Below are positions 5,599-12,173 of a DNA stretch of 15,449 nt, piece after piece. The notes under the pieces are model-generated. The model had not been told where the DNA came from and did not search any database. It saw nothing but the letters and a program-made list of their open reading frames with translations. Source of the stretch: Myxococcales bacterium (GTDB taxonomy: Bacteria > Myxococcota > Polyangia > Fen-1088). The first letter of the stretch is position 1. Each line of letters begins with the position of its first letter. A program made the position numbers and the translations under genes. The stretch is taken from contig PMCR01000161.1 of assembly GCA_003155465.1 (NCBI GenBank), positions 4,336 through 19,784 of the forward strand, in the 5' to 3' direction.

Positions 5599-6459
5599 AT
5601 GAGGACGAGCTTGCTAATTTCTGTGAGTCTTGCGGTCGCTGCAAGCCTAGGCGCACAGCCAGCCGTAGCCGCGACCGTGGACCCAACCCTGTCGGTGCAG
5701 GGGGTGTTGCGCAAAGCAGACGGCACAGTGGCGCCGGATGGGACCTACGACCTGGCGTTTCGCTTCTACGCCGCAACCACCGGCGGGGCAGAGCTGAAGA
5801 AGGTGGATAGCAAGGGTGTGCCGATCAAGCGCGGGGTCTTTGCCGTCACCCTGGACCTGGGAGACAAGGCGTTGGTCACGGGGAATGCGAGCCTCTGGGT
5901 CGGGGTCACGGTGGGCGGCGACACAGTCGAGCTTCCGCGCCAGCGCCTGGTGCCCACCGCGTATGCGCTGCAGGCAGAGCACGCGAACAGCGCGGACGTG
6001 GCCGCGTCCGCGGATGCGGCCAAGACCGCAGTTTCAGCCGACACCGCCAAGTCCGCCACCACCTGCGACACCGCCAAGACCGCCAGCGCCCTGATGTGTA
6101 CCGCGTGCGTGCCGGCCGAGGCGGTGTCCTTCAACTACGCCGCCTCGGCCAGCAAAGGCGGAGCCGCGAGCGATCTGGCCTGCTCAGGCTGCGTGAACTC
6201 CAGCGACATCGCCCCCTGCGCCGACGGCCAGATCCTGAAGTTCGTGGGCGCCGCCTGGACCTGCGCGCCGGACTCGGCTGGCACGGTGACGTCCGTGGCT
6301 ACAGGGAGCGGGCTGACAGGTGGCCCGATCACGGGGCCGGAACCATTGCGGTCGACACGAGCGTCGTGGCCACGCTGGCCGGGGATCAAACCTTCACGGG
6401 CCAGAAGACATTCAGTGGCAACGTGGGCATTGGGACGAGTAATCCGCTCTACCAACTGA
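5599..6459 (+). CDS. Secreted tail-fibre-like protein, N-terminal part (zero frame, before frame change)
   Basis: The first part of one fibre gene that continues in the -1 frame to 7394. It starts with a Sec signal peptide (MRTSLLISVSLAVAASLGAQPAVAA, cleavage near residue 24-25). A globular N-terminal domain follows (about 26-125: DPTLSVQGVLRKADGTVAPDGTYDLAFRFYA...LPRQRLVPTAYALQAEHA). Then comes an Ala/Ser/Asp/Thr-rich repeat stretch (ANSADVAASADAAKTAVSADTAKSA), a Cys-containing segment, and GTVTSVATGSGLTGGPIT. That last motif is normally followed by (S/A)GTIAVD in such fibres. Here the zero frame instead runs through unrelated sequence (GPEPLRSTRASWPRWPG) to TAA-type termination at 6457-6459, while the expected continuation is found in the -1 frame. 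Real protein identity in this frame ends at about 6336. If the frame is not restored, a 286-aa secreted stub is made. Confidence 0.8.
   Translation: MRTSLLISVSLAVAASLGAQPAVAATVDPTLSVQGVLRKADGTVAPDGTYDLAFRFYAATTGGAELKKVDSKGVPIKRGVFAVTLDLGDKALVTGNASLWVGVTVGGDTVELPRQRLVPTAYALQAEHANSADVAASADAAKTAVSADTAKSATTCDTAKTASALMCTACVPAEAVSFNYAASASKGGAASDLACSGCVNSSDIAPCADGQILKFVGAAWTCAPDSAGTVTSVATGSGLTGGPITGPEPLRSTRASWPRWPGIKPSRARRHSVATWALGRVIRSTN
6333..6336 (+). other. Frame-change site: G4 run in the fibre gene
   Basis: The codons read ATC ACG GGG CCG. A -1 slip of the GGG codon by one base within GGGG (6333-6336) re-pairs perfectly with GGG and continues GCC GGA ACC ATT GCG, giving ITGAGTIAVDTSVVATLAGDQTFTG, the expected fibre sequence. 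A five-G run would restore the frame. Possible causes are a homopolymer sequencing error, a genuine inactivating deletion, phase variation, or ribosomal/polymerase slippage. A small perfect hairpin (6356-6368, CACGA/TCGTG) lies 19 nt downstream but is weak as a frameshift stimulator. Confidence 0.7.
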
Positions 6460-7394
6460 ATGTCCAAGTCGGCGGCCGTCCGTGGATCAACATTGAGAGC
6501 ACGGCGCCGGGAGAGGTTGCTTCGCTTCGATTGAAATCCCTCACTGGCGAGTGGCATCACAGTGCCGAAGTTGATGGAGGGCTTTCGTTTTGGTCGGGCG
6601 GTCGGTATGTGTTGTACCTCACAAATGACGGAAACGTCGGCATTGGGACGACCGCCCCGACCGAAAAACTGGTTGTCAATCAGGGGAGTGTCTCCGTGCT
6701 ACCCACAGGCCCCTTTCCGATGACGCTTCTTTCTGGGACAAACGGGCAGGCCAGCGGATATGTCGAAATGATCAACGCAGGGGCCTTCGGTGTTCAGCTG
6801 CGCGGCAATGAGGTGGTTGCGTTGGGCGTTGGGACGACGGAGAGGATGCGGATCAACAGCCAAGGCAACGTTGGCATCGGAACCTCGACTCCCAGCCAGA
6901 AACTCGACGTCGCTGGCAACATCAATGTCACCGGCGATGCCTTCAAGCCTGGTGGTGGATCTTGGAGTGTCGCGTCTGATAGGCGCTTCAAGAAGAACAT
7001 CACGCCCCTAGAGGAAGCGCTGGAGCACCTGCTCGCGCTGCACGGGGTAGCGTTCGAGTGGAAGGATCCGGCGAAGAACGGCGGGGATCGCAGGCAGCAG
7101 ATTGGCGTGATTGCGCAGGAAGTGGAGCGGGTTTTCCCCCAATGGGTGAGTACCAAACCAGACGGAACCAAGTATGTGACGTTTAGAGGGTTCGAAGCGC
7201 TCACGGTCGAGGCCATGCGCGAACTGAAGAAAGGGAACGATTCACTGAAAGCGCAGAACGACGCTCTCAAGCAGGAAGTGGTGAGCCTGCGCCAGGCCTT
7301 TGGCGACCACCTTGTCTCTATGGAACGTCGCCTTGCGCGCCTGGAAACGCGGCCGGCGGGGCGGCGGTTGGCTGCGCTTCGGACGGCGCCATGA
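6336..7394 (+). CDS. Tail-fibre-like protein, C-terminal part with S74 intramolecular chaperone domain
   Basis: Continuation of the fibre gene in the -1 frame; joined at the G4 run the product would be about 598 aa. It contains AGTIAVDTSVVATLAGDQTFTG, then three repeats of the G(N)VGIGT type (GNVGIGTSNPLYQLNV, GNVGIGTTAPTEKLVV, GNVGIGTSTPSQKLDV), each followed by a beta-rich stretch as in trimeric fibres. The end is a peptidase S74 / endosialidase-chaperone domain beginning SVASDRRFKKNITPLEEAL. It keeps the Ser-Lys dyad (Ser460, Lys465 in joined numbering) that releases the chaperone by self-cleavage after trimer folding, plus QIGVIAQEVERVFPQWV and a C-terminal coiled coil (LKKGNDSLKAQNDALKQEV). 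The intact dyad and repeats argue that the gene is, or recently was, functional. The TGA stop overlaps the next ATG (ATGA, 7391-7394). Without the frame change this part lacks a signal peptide. Confidence 0.8.
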   Translation, partial: AGTIAVDTSVVATLAGDQTFTGQKTFSGNVGIGTSNPLYQLNVQVGGRPWINIESTAPGEVASLRLKSLTGEWHHSAEVDGGLSFWSGGRYVLYLTNDGNVGIGTTAPTEKLVVNQGSVSVLPTGPFPMTLLSGTNGQASGYVEMINAGAFGVQLRGNEVVALGVGTTERMRINSQGNVGIGTSTPSQKLDVAGNINVTGDAFKPGGGSWSVASDRRFKKNITPLEEALEHLLALHGVAFEWKDPAKNGGDRRQQIGVIAQEVERVFPQWVSTKPDGTKYVTFRGFEALTVEAMRELKKGNDSLKAQNDALKQEVVSLRQAFGDHLVSMERRLARLETRPAGRRLAALRTAP

Positions 7395-8098
7395 ATCGCA
7401 TCGCCTTGCTGGCCCTGGGCGCGGTCCTCGCGTTGCCGCTGGCAACGCCGGTGCAGGCTGACGATGCCAGGGCTGCGCAGGCCGCGGTGAAGGCGGGGAT
7501 GCGGGCCTATGATCTTGGGAAGCATGAAGAGGCGATGGCCAAGCTGGAGGAGGCGTATCGGCTGAAGGGGGATCCGCATCTGCTTTTCAACATGGGGCAG
7601 GTGTACTGGAAGTGGGGCAAGGACGAGGACGCGCGAAGGGTGTACGAGAGCTACTTGCGCAATTTGCCGGACGCGAACAATCGCGGCCTGGTGGAGGAAC
7701 GTCTGGCAAAGATCGAACGGCGCAAGAAGGAGAAGGAGCCAGCGGCGCCTCCAATCCCTGAACCAGAGGCTACCGCGCCGGTAGCGCCGCCGGTTGCACC
7801 GGCCGCTCCGTTGATCAACGTGCCAGTGTCAGAGCCGTCCTTGGCGCCGGCACCCGCGACCAGCACCCTGCCACCAGGGCCGCCTCCGATACAACCGGCG
7901 CCATCAGCCAGCGAGAACGCACTGGTTTCGCAGGGCTCGGCTGAGCCGCAGGTGCAGAAATCGCATTTCTACAAGAAGTGGTGGTTTTGGACAGGGACCG
8001 GCGCCGTGGTGGTCGCGGCAGTGGTTGTGGGCGTGGTGCTGGCTACTCAAAAAGACAGTCCCCATGGATCGCTCGGGGAGTTCGGGCCAAGAAGATAG
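7391..8098 (+). CDS. Exported TPR protein with Pro-rich linker and C-terminal membrane helix
   Basis: A 235-aa protein with a signal peptide (MNRIALLALGAVLALPLATPVQA, cleavage about residue 23). A TPR region follows (about 30-95: AVKAGMRAYDLGKHEEAMAKLEEAYRLKGDPHLLFNMGQVYWKWGKDEDARRVYESYLRNLP), then a basic patch (ERRKKEKE) and a Pro/Ala-rich linker (about 117-185). Last come KKWWFW and a single hydrophobic helix (about 198-218, GAVVVAAVVVGVVLAT) and a short tail DSPHGSLGEFGP. The TPR domain is therefore in the periplasm, held by the C-terminal helix. This architecture is common in Myxococcota, usually beside receptor kinases, but its biochemical role is not established as far as I know. The start ATG overlaps the fibre stop (ATGA), implying translational coupling; the lipoprotein gene follows after 2 nt. 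Confidence 0.85.
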   Translation: MNRIALLALGAVLALPLATPVQADDARAAQAAVKAGMRAYDLGKHEEAMAKLEEAYRLKGDPHLLFNMGQVYWKWGKDEDARRVYESYLRNLPDANNRGLVEERLAKIERRKKEKEPAAPPIPEPEATAPVAPPVAPAAPLINVPVSEPSLAPAPATSTLPPGPPPIQPAPSASENALVSQGSAEPQVQKSHFYKKWWFWTGTGAVVVAAVVVGVVLATQKDSPHGSLGEFGPRR

Positions 8099-8100
8099 TC

Positions 8101-9192
8101 ATGGGGAACAGCATCCCGAGATCCGGTTCGTGTCCACGGGGAAAGCTGGGACTGGTCGCGCTTGCCAGCCTGCTGGGCTGCGCCTCTGAGGACACGGCGA
8201 TTGAGGTGGCGTTGGAGATCTCGCCAGCCATCGACGACGCGGCTTTGGCCTCGGTGGATAGCCTGCGGGTCGAGAGCAGCGAGGGGGCATACGCAAAGGA
8301 ATCGGGCGTCGGGCACCGGCTGGCGCGAAGCGGAGAAACCCTGATCTACCGGCCGGGCCAGGTGGGGCAGGGTTTCGATCTTTCGATCGAGCTGCTGGCC
8401 CAGGGCGTGGCCATGGCCTGCGGCACGGCCAAGAATGTGGTTGCCAAGCAAGGTGAGACGGTGCGGGTGGTGGTGACGCTGTCGACTTGCGCGGCTACCG
8501 GCGCCGGAAGTGACGCGGGCGCTGCCGATACATCTGCGATCACGCCTGGCAACGATGGGGCGACGCTGGACAGGGCCAGGGAGGCAAGCAGAGAAGTCAG
8601 CCTGGACACCGACTTGGGCAATGACGATATATCCGGTGCGAAGCCAGAGGTCGCGACTGATAGGGCTTCGGTCGGGTCAGGGGATGATACCGGGAACGCG
8701 AGCGCCCTCGACGCTGCGGCCGACGATGCCTTCAATGCTGTCCTCGACGCTGCGACCGACCTTGCCCACGACCTGGCAGTGGATCGGCCGCCAGCGCAGG
8801 CGACAGGTACCGTCTGCAACGATGACGATGAATGCGCGACTGGGTTCTGCGCACAGGGCGTGTGCTGTGCCGAGCGCTGCAGCGGAACGTGCAATGTGTG
8901 CGACCGGGCTGGGAAGCTCGGCGTGTGTCAGGTGCTGCCAAGCACCGAATGTGCGCCAGACTCGCGCATTACGGATCTGTGGCCCCTGCAATGCGTGGGC
9001 GGCGGCTACAACCCAGAGGCCGATGGGCCGAGGCGCGGGTCGAACCGTTCGCGCGGCGCAACTTGGGAGCTTTCGCTGACCATCGGCGATCCCTCGCCCG
9101 CCTGCGTGCGCAATTCCCCTGCGGATCCCGTGTGCGCGACCCCGACCTGGCAACTCGACCTGGGCTTCGCGTTCACTACGGCCATGGAATAG
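8101..9192 (+). CDS. Cys-rich lipoprotein
   Basis: A 363-aa predicted lipoprotein: basic N-terminus (PRGK), hydrophobic LGLVALAS and lipobox LLGC with the lipidated Cys27. There is a beta-rich N-terminal domain (about 30-130, AIEVALEISPAI...GETVRVVVTLSTC). A long Asp/Ala-rich, low-complexity linker follows (about 130-235). A compact Cys-rich motif begins at Cys239: CNDDDECATGFCAQGVCC, then AERCSGTCNVCDRAGKLGVC. Such motifs occur in many myxobacterial surface lipoproteins and are often compared with disintegrin/EGF-like modules. The C-terminal ~75 residues have no family that I recognise. ATG 8101 follows the upstream stop by 2 nt, with AAGAAG at 8089-8094 as a possible SD. The TAG stop abuts the kinase ATG. 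Its job in the operon is unknown; a surface anchor or ligand partner for the fibre is an inference. Confidence 0.85.
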   Translation: MGNSIPRSGSCPRGKLGLVALASLLGCASEDTAIEVALEISPAIDDAALASVDSLRVESSEGAYAKESGVGHRLARSGETLIYRPGQVGQGFDLSIELLAQGVAMACGTAKNVVAKQGETVRVVVTLSTCAATGAGSDAGAADTSAITPGNDGATLDRAREASREVSLDTDLGNDDISGAKPEVATDRASVGSGDDTGNASALDAAADDAFNAVLDAATDLAHDLAVDRPPAQATGTVCNDDDECATGFCAQGVCCAERCSGTCNVCDRAGKLGVCQVLPSTECAPDSRITDLWPLQCVGGGYNPEADGPRRGSNRSRGATWELSLTIGDPSPACVRNSPADPVCATPTWQLDLGFAFTTAME

Positions 9193-10803
9193 ATGGACCA
9201 GAGCGACTCTGTTTCCCGTGCCGGGGCGATCTTCGGCAACTACCGCGTGGTGCGCGAATTGGGCCGCGGCGGGATGGGTGCGGTCTACTTCGCCGAGCAC
9301 AAGTTCCTTCCCGGCAAGGTCGCGGCGGTGAAGGTTCTCCTGCCGGAGTCTTCGCGTGATCGCGCCATGACGGATCGGTTCTTCAAAGAGGCGATTGCCA
9401 TCTCGCTCGTCAAACACCCAGGGATTGTCGAGGTGTTCGACTGCGGGTTCCAGGGTGACCAGGCGTATATCGTGATGGAGTACCTGCAGGGCGAGAGCCT
9501 CGGTGCGCATCTGCGCCGGGTGGGACGGCTCGACCTTTCGTCGTTGCTGGTCATCGCCAGCCAGATCGCCTGTGCGGTGGAGGCCGCGCACGCGCAAGGG
9601 ATCGTGCACAGGGATCTCAAGCCCGACAACGTGTTCCTCACCAAGATCCCAGACCAGGGCATCAGCAAGGTGCAAATCAAGGTGCTGGACTTCGGCATTG
9701 CCAAGTTGCTTGCGCAGGCGGCGATGGACATGGAAGGCGCTGCCAAGACCAAGGCCGGCAGCCTCCTCGGTACGCCGCTGTACATGTCACCCGAACAGTG
9801 CCAAGGCGAGGCGTCGATCGACGGCCGTGCGGATGTGTACGCGCTCGGCTGCATGATGTTCGAGATGGCCTGCGGCCGGCCGCCCTTCGTTGGCGGGCCC
9901 GAATGGGACCTGATGGCGGCCCATGTGCGCGCCACGCCGCCGGTGCCACGGGATCTGGTTCCGTCGCTGCCGGACAAGCTGGAGTTCCTGATTCTGCGCG
10001 CCCTGGCCAAGCAGCCCGGCGCGCGACCTCAGACCATGGCAGCGCTGGCAGCCGAGTTGTCAGCCATTGACCCGGCCTCGGCCGGCGGAAGCACGTTGAT
10101 CAGGGACACGGGAGAAGCCGACGCGGACACAGTCGGCCCCAACAAGACCAGCCTCTTGCCCACGGGAGGCGGCCCGGGAAAGACCACGCTCAGTGCCGCC
10201 ACCATGGAGACCGCCGATCACGCGGGCGCGGCTGGACGACCAGCGCGTTCGCGAGGGACGATGGTGTTTGTTATGGGCGCCGCCGTGGTCGCCAGCGCGG
10301 GGGCAATCGTCTGGATCGCTGGGCACCAGACCACGGATCGCGCTGAGATCTCCCGCGCTGAACCACGAGCCACTGTCGCCCAGCCCTTGCCAACGGCCCA
10401 GCCGCAGCCGGCCCATGAGCCGTCTCCACTTTCAGCACCGGCTCCCATGCTTGCGCTCGAAACCGTTATCGCAGCCAACCCCGCCCCGGCGCCCGCAGCG
10501 AGGAGTGCCTTTCCGAAGGCGGCGGAGTCCGTCGCGGGCCGCCGTCCAGCATCGCTGAGCAAGATCAGCATCGACTCCGTGCCGCCTGGCGCGCGGGTGT
10601 GCTGGGTGGGTTCGGCGAAGTTGCTGGGCAAGACACCCCTGGAGATTGACTTGGCCGAGGTCGGGTCGCGCGCGCGGCTCCTGCTCGAACATGCGGGCTA
10701 TCGCAGCCAGGAGGTCAAGTTGCCGGTTGGTGGTCCGGTTGCCTTGCGCAAACTGGGCCCTGACGATTTCGAGGATGTCAGCCTCTGCGGGACAGAGAAG
10801 TAG
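9193..10803 (+). CDS. Transmembrane Ser/Thr protein kinase with extracytoplasmic PEGA domain
   Basis: A 536-aa Hanks-type (PknB-like) kinase. The cytoplasmic kinase domain (about 17-292) has all catalytic elements: glycine loop GRGGMG (24-29), ATP lysine Lys47 (AAVKVLL), helix-C Glu66, HRDLKPDN (139-146, Asp141), DFG (166-168), activation-segment GTPLYMSPEQ (193-202), DGRADVYALG (210-219) and Arg278. It should therefore be active. A juxtamembrane linker with TxT/TTL sites (about 293-354) leads to a single membrane helix (about 355-376). A Pro/Ala-rich linker then leads to a PEGA domain (about 457-512, ISIDSVPPGARVCWVGS...LGKTPLEIDL...LLEHAGYRSQEVKL). PEGA domains are thought to bind surface or envelope structures. 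The ATG directly follows the lipoprotein TAG (TAGATG) and no SD is seen, so translation probably depends on upstream ribosomes. It is the likely signalling output of the fibre operon. Confidence 0.93.
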   Translation: MDQSDSVSRAGAIFGNYRVVRELGRGGMGAVYFAEHKFLPGKVAAVKVLLPESSRDRAMTDRFFKEAIAISLVKHPGIVEVFDCGFQGDQAYIVMEYLQGESLGAHLRRVGRLDLSSLLVIASQIACAVEAAHAQGIVHRDLKPDNVFLTKIPDQGISKVQIKVLDFGIAKLLAQAAMDMEGAAKTKAGSLLGTPLYMSPEQCQGEASIDGRADVYALGCMMFEMACGRPPFVGGPEWDLMAAHVRATPPVPRDLVPSLPDKLEFLILRALAKQPGARPQTMAALAAELSAIDPASAGGSTLIRDTGEADADTVGPNKTSLLPTGGGPGKTTLSAATMETADHAGAAGRPARSRGTMVFVMGAAVVASAGAIVWIAGHQTTDRAEISRAEPRATVAQPLPTAQPQPAHEPSPLSAPAPMLALETVIAANPAPAPAARSAFPKAAESVAGRRPASLSKISIDSVPPGARVCWVGSAKLLGKTPLEIDLAEVGSRARLLLEHAGYRSQEVKLPVGGPVALRKLGPDDFEDVSLCGTEK

Positions 10804-11003
10804 GGCGCCGGCCGTGTCAGGGAGAGGGGTTCTGAGCCGCACAGTCGTGACCCCGGCGCGCGGTCGGCGTGTGGTGGGGGAGGTTTCGATCGAGGACTGC
10901 GTGGATCTCCCTTCCTTGGCGGTTCCTCCGTAGGCGCTGCGCGGTTGCCGAAAAGGATCTAGTATCCGCGCGACCGTTGCCCAACAATTGCGCCCAACTC
11001 GCC
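10804..11003 (+). other. Gene-free spacer before the DUF481 gene
   Basis: No credible ORF, RNA gene or intrinsic terminator. A TAGTAT box at 10960-10965 could be a -10 element for the DUF481 gene about 50 nt downstream, but I find no convincing -35 hexamer at the right spacing. Confidence 0.3.
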
Positions 11004-11008
11004 GGAGG
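11004..11008 (+). promoter_or_regulatory. Ribosome binding site of the DUF481 gene
   Basis: GGAGG lies 6 nt before ATG 11015. It favours this start over the out-of-frame ATG at 11011. Confidence 0.7.
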
Positions 11009-11014
11009 TGATGC

Positions 11015-12172
11015 ATGTTCGATCCGCAGAAACCTGTTTTCTTACCAGCATGGAAAGCGGATCGCACTGTCGCGGCCGCGCTGGCGGCGCTGGCGTTGAC
11101 CCTGGCGGGCAGCCGGGCTTTCGCCCAAGACGTGACGTCTGAGCAGCCCTCGGCCGGGCCGGCTGAGGCGGCTGAGCCCAAGGCAGCACCGGCCGAAGCG
11201 TCGGAACCCAAGCCCGCGGCGCCGGCCGAGGCGACGAAGGCTGAGACGCCGCCCCCACCGCCCCCAGCGCCCTGTCCGGACGTGGCTCCCGCGGCGCCGC
11301 CGGCCCCGGCCCCAGGTGCGACCGTGGAATGGAAGGTGCAGGCCAAGGGCGGCCTCATCATGACTTCGGGAAACTCGCAAGCCACCAACGTCACCCTTGG
11401 CCTGAATGGCTCGCGCAAGGAAGGCAACAACAAGCTGGAACTGGAAGCGGGCATGGCCTATGGCCGCTCGAAGAATCTGCACGCCAATACCACGACCGAT
11501 CCCGCCACAGGCTCTACCGTCATCGACTCGCTCGACCGGCAAGAGGTGGTCAGCACCAACAACTGGGCCACCAAGGGTCGCTACGATCGCTTCCTGTCCG
11601 AGAACAACGTCGCGTATGTCAGCAGCCAATGGGCCGCGGACCGGATCGCCGGCAAAACGCTCTTCGGCGGGGGACAGGTCGGCTACAGTCGGCAGTTGCG
11701 CAAGGACAAGTGGAACCTGGTGGTGGCCGAACTCGGCTACGACTTCTCGTACGAGCGCTACTTGCAACAGGCGGGCAAGACGAGCGACCCGGTCACCATC
11801 CACTCGGCACGCATGCTGGTGGGTGAGACGCTCTCACTCAGTCCCGAGACCGGCCTGACCGCCAGCGTGGAAGCCCTGCTCAACCTCAACCGCGAAACCA
11901 AGGCCAACAACGCCAGCGATGGCACCGTCGGCGTCGATGCCCTGCACGACACGCGCATCAACGCTAAGCTGGGGATCAGCACTAATCTCTTCAAGAAGCT
12001 CGGTATCGGTTTTGGTTTCACCCTCAAGTACGACCAGAACCCAGCGCCCCGGCCCATTCCTGCGGGCGTGCCCGCGGGCGCGACCTTCCCTGCTGATCGG
12101 TACGTCTCCTGGGCGTTTGCCGAAAAGGTGGACACGCTCACCGAGGTCACGCTCCTTTACTCATTCTTCTAA
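11015..12172 (+). CDS. DUF481 family outer-membrane beta-barrel protein
   Basis: A 385-aa protein. The signal peptide has hydrophobic core AAALAALALTLAGSRAFA and cleavage after residue 37 (AFA/QD). A periplasmic Pro/Ala/Glu linker with near-repeated PAEAxEPKAxP units follows (about 44-103). The beta-barrel domain (about 105-385) begins WKVQAKGGLIMTSGNSQATN, the DUF481 (YdiY-like) opening motif with GNS. It alternates amphipathic strands and ends LTEVTLLYSFF with the terminal Phe typical of BAM-inserted proteins. DUF481 proteins are outer-membrane proteins of unclear function (the E. coli member is reported as acid/salt-responsive). The linker before the barrel is an addition to the plain family form and might reach peptidoglycan or an inner-membrane partner. 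The EF-hand gene starts 1 nt after the stop, suggesting that the two work together. Confidence 0.88.
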   Translation: MFDPQKPVFLPAWKADRTVAAALAALALTLAGSRAFAQDVTSEQPSAGPAEAAEPKAAPAEASEPKPAAPAEATKAETPPPPPPAPCPDVAPAAPPAPAPGATVEWKVQAKGGLIMTSGNSQATNVTLGLNGSRKEGNNKLELEAGMAYGRSKNLHANTTTDPATGSTVIDSLDRQEVVSTNNWATKGRYDRFLSENNVAYVSSQWAADRIAGKTLFGGGQVGYSRQLRKDKWNLVVAELGYDFSYERYLQQAGKTSDPVTIHSARMLVGETLSLSPETGLTASVEALLNLNRETKANNASDGTVGVDALHDTRINAKLGISTNLFKKLGIGFGFTLKYDQNPAPRPIPAGVPAGATFPADRYVSWAFAEKVDTLTEVTLLYSFF

Positions 12173-12173
12173 G

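Noticed and set aside
5599..7394. Prophage or tailocin region suggested by the tail-fibre-like protein
   Set aside because: The protein has a Sec signal peptide and is operonic with a TPR protein, a lipoprotein and a kinase; no phage structural, lysis or integrase gene is present.
8677..9675. 332-codon minus-strand open frame across the lipoprotein/kinase junction
   Set aside because: It lies opposite the catalytic core of an obvious kinase and has no domain of its own.
10432..11454. 340-codon minus-strand open frame across the kinase/DUF481 gap
   Set aside because: Low-complexity Ala/Gly/Ser sequence, opposite two well-supported genes, with no motif or RBS support.
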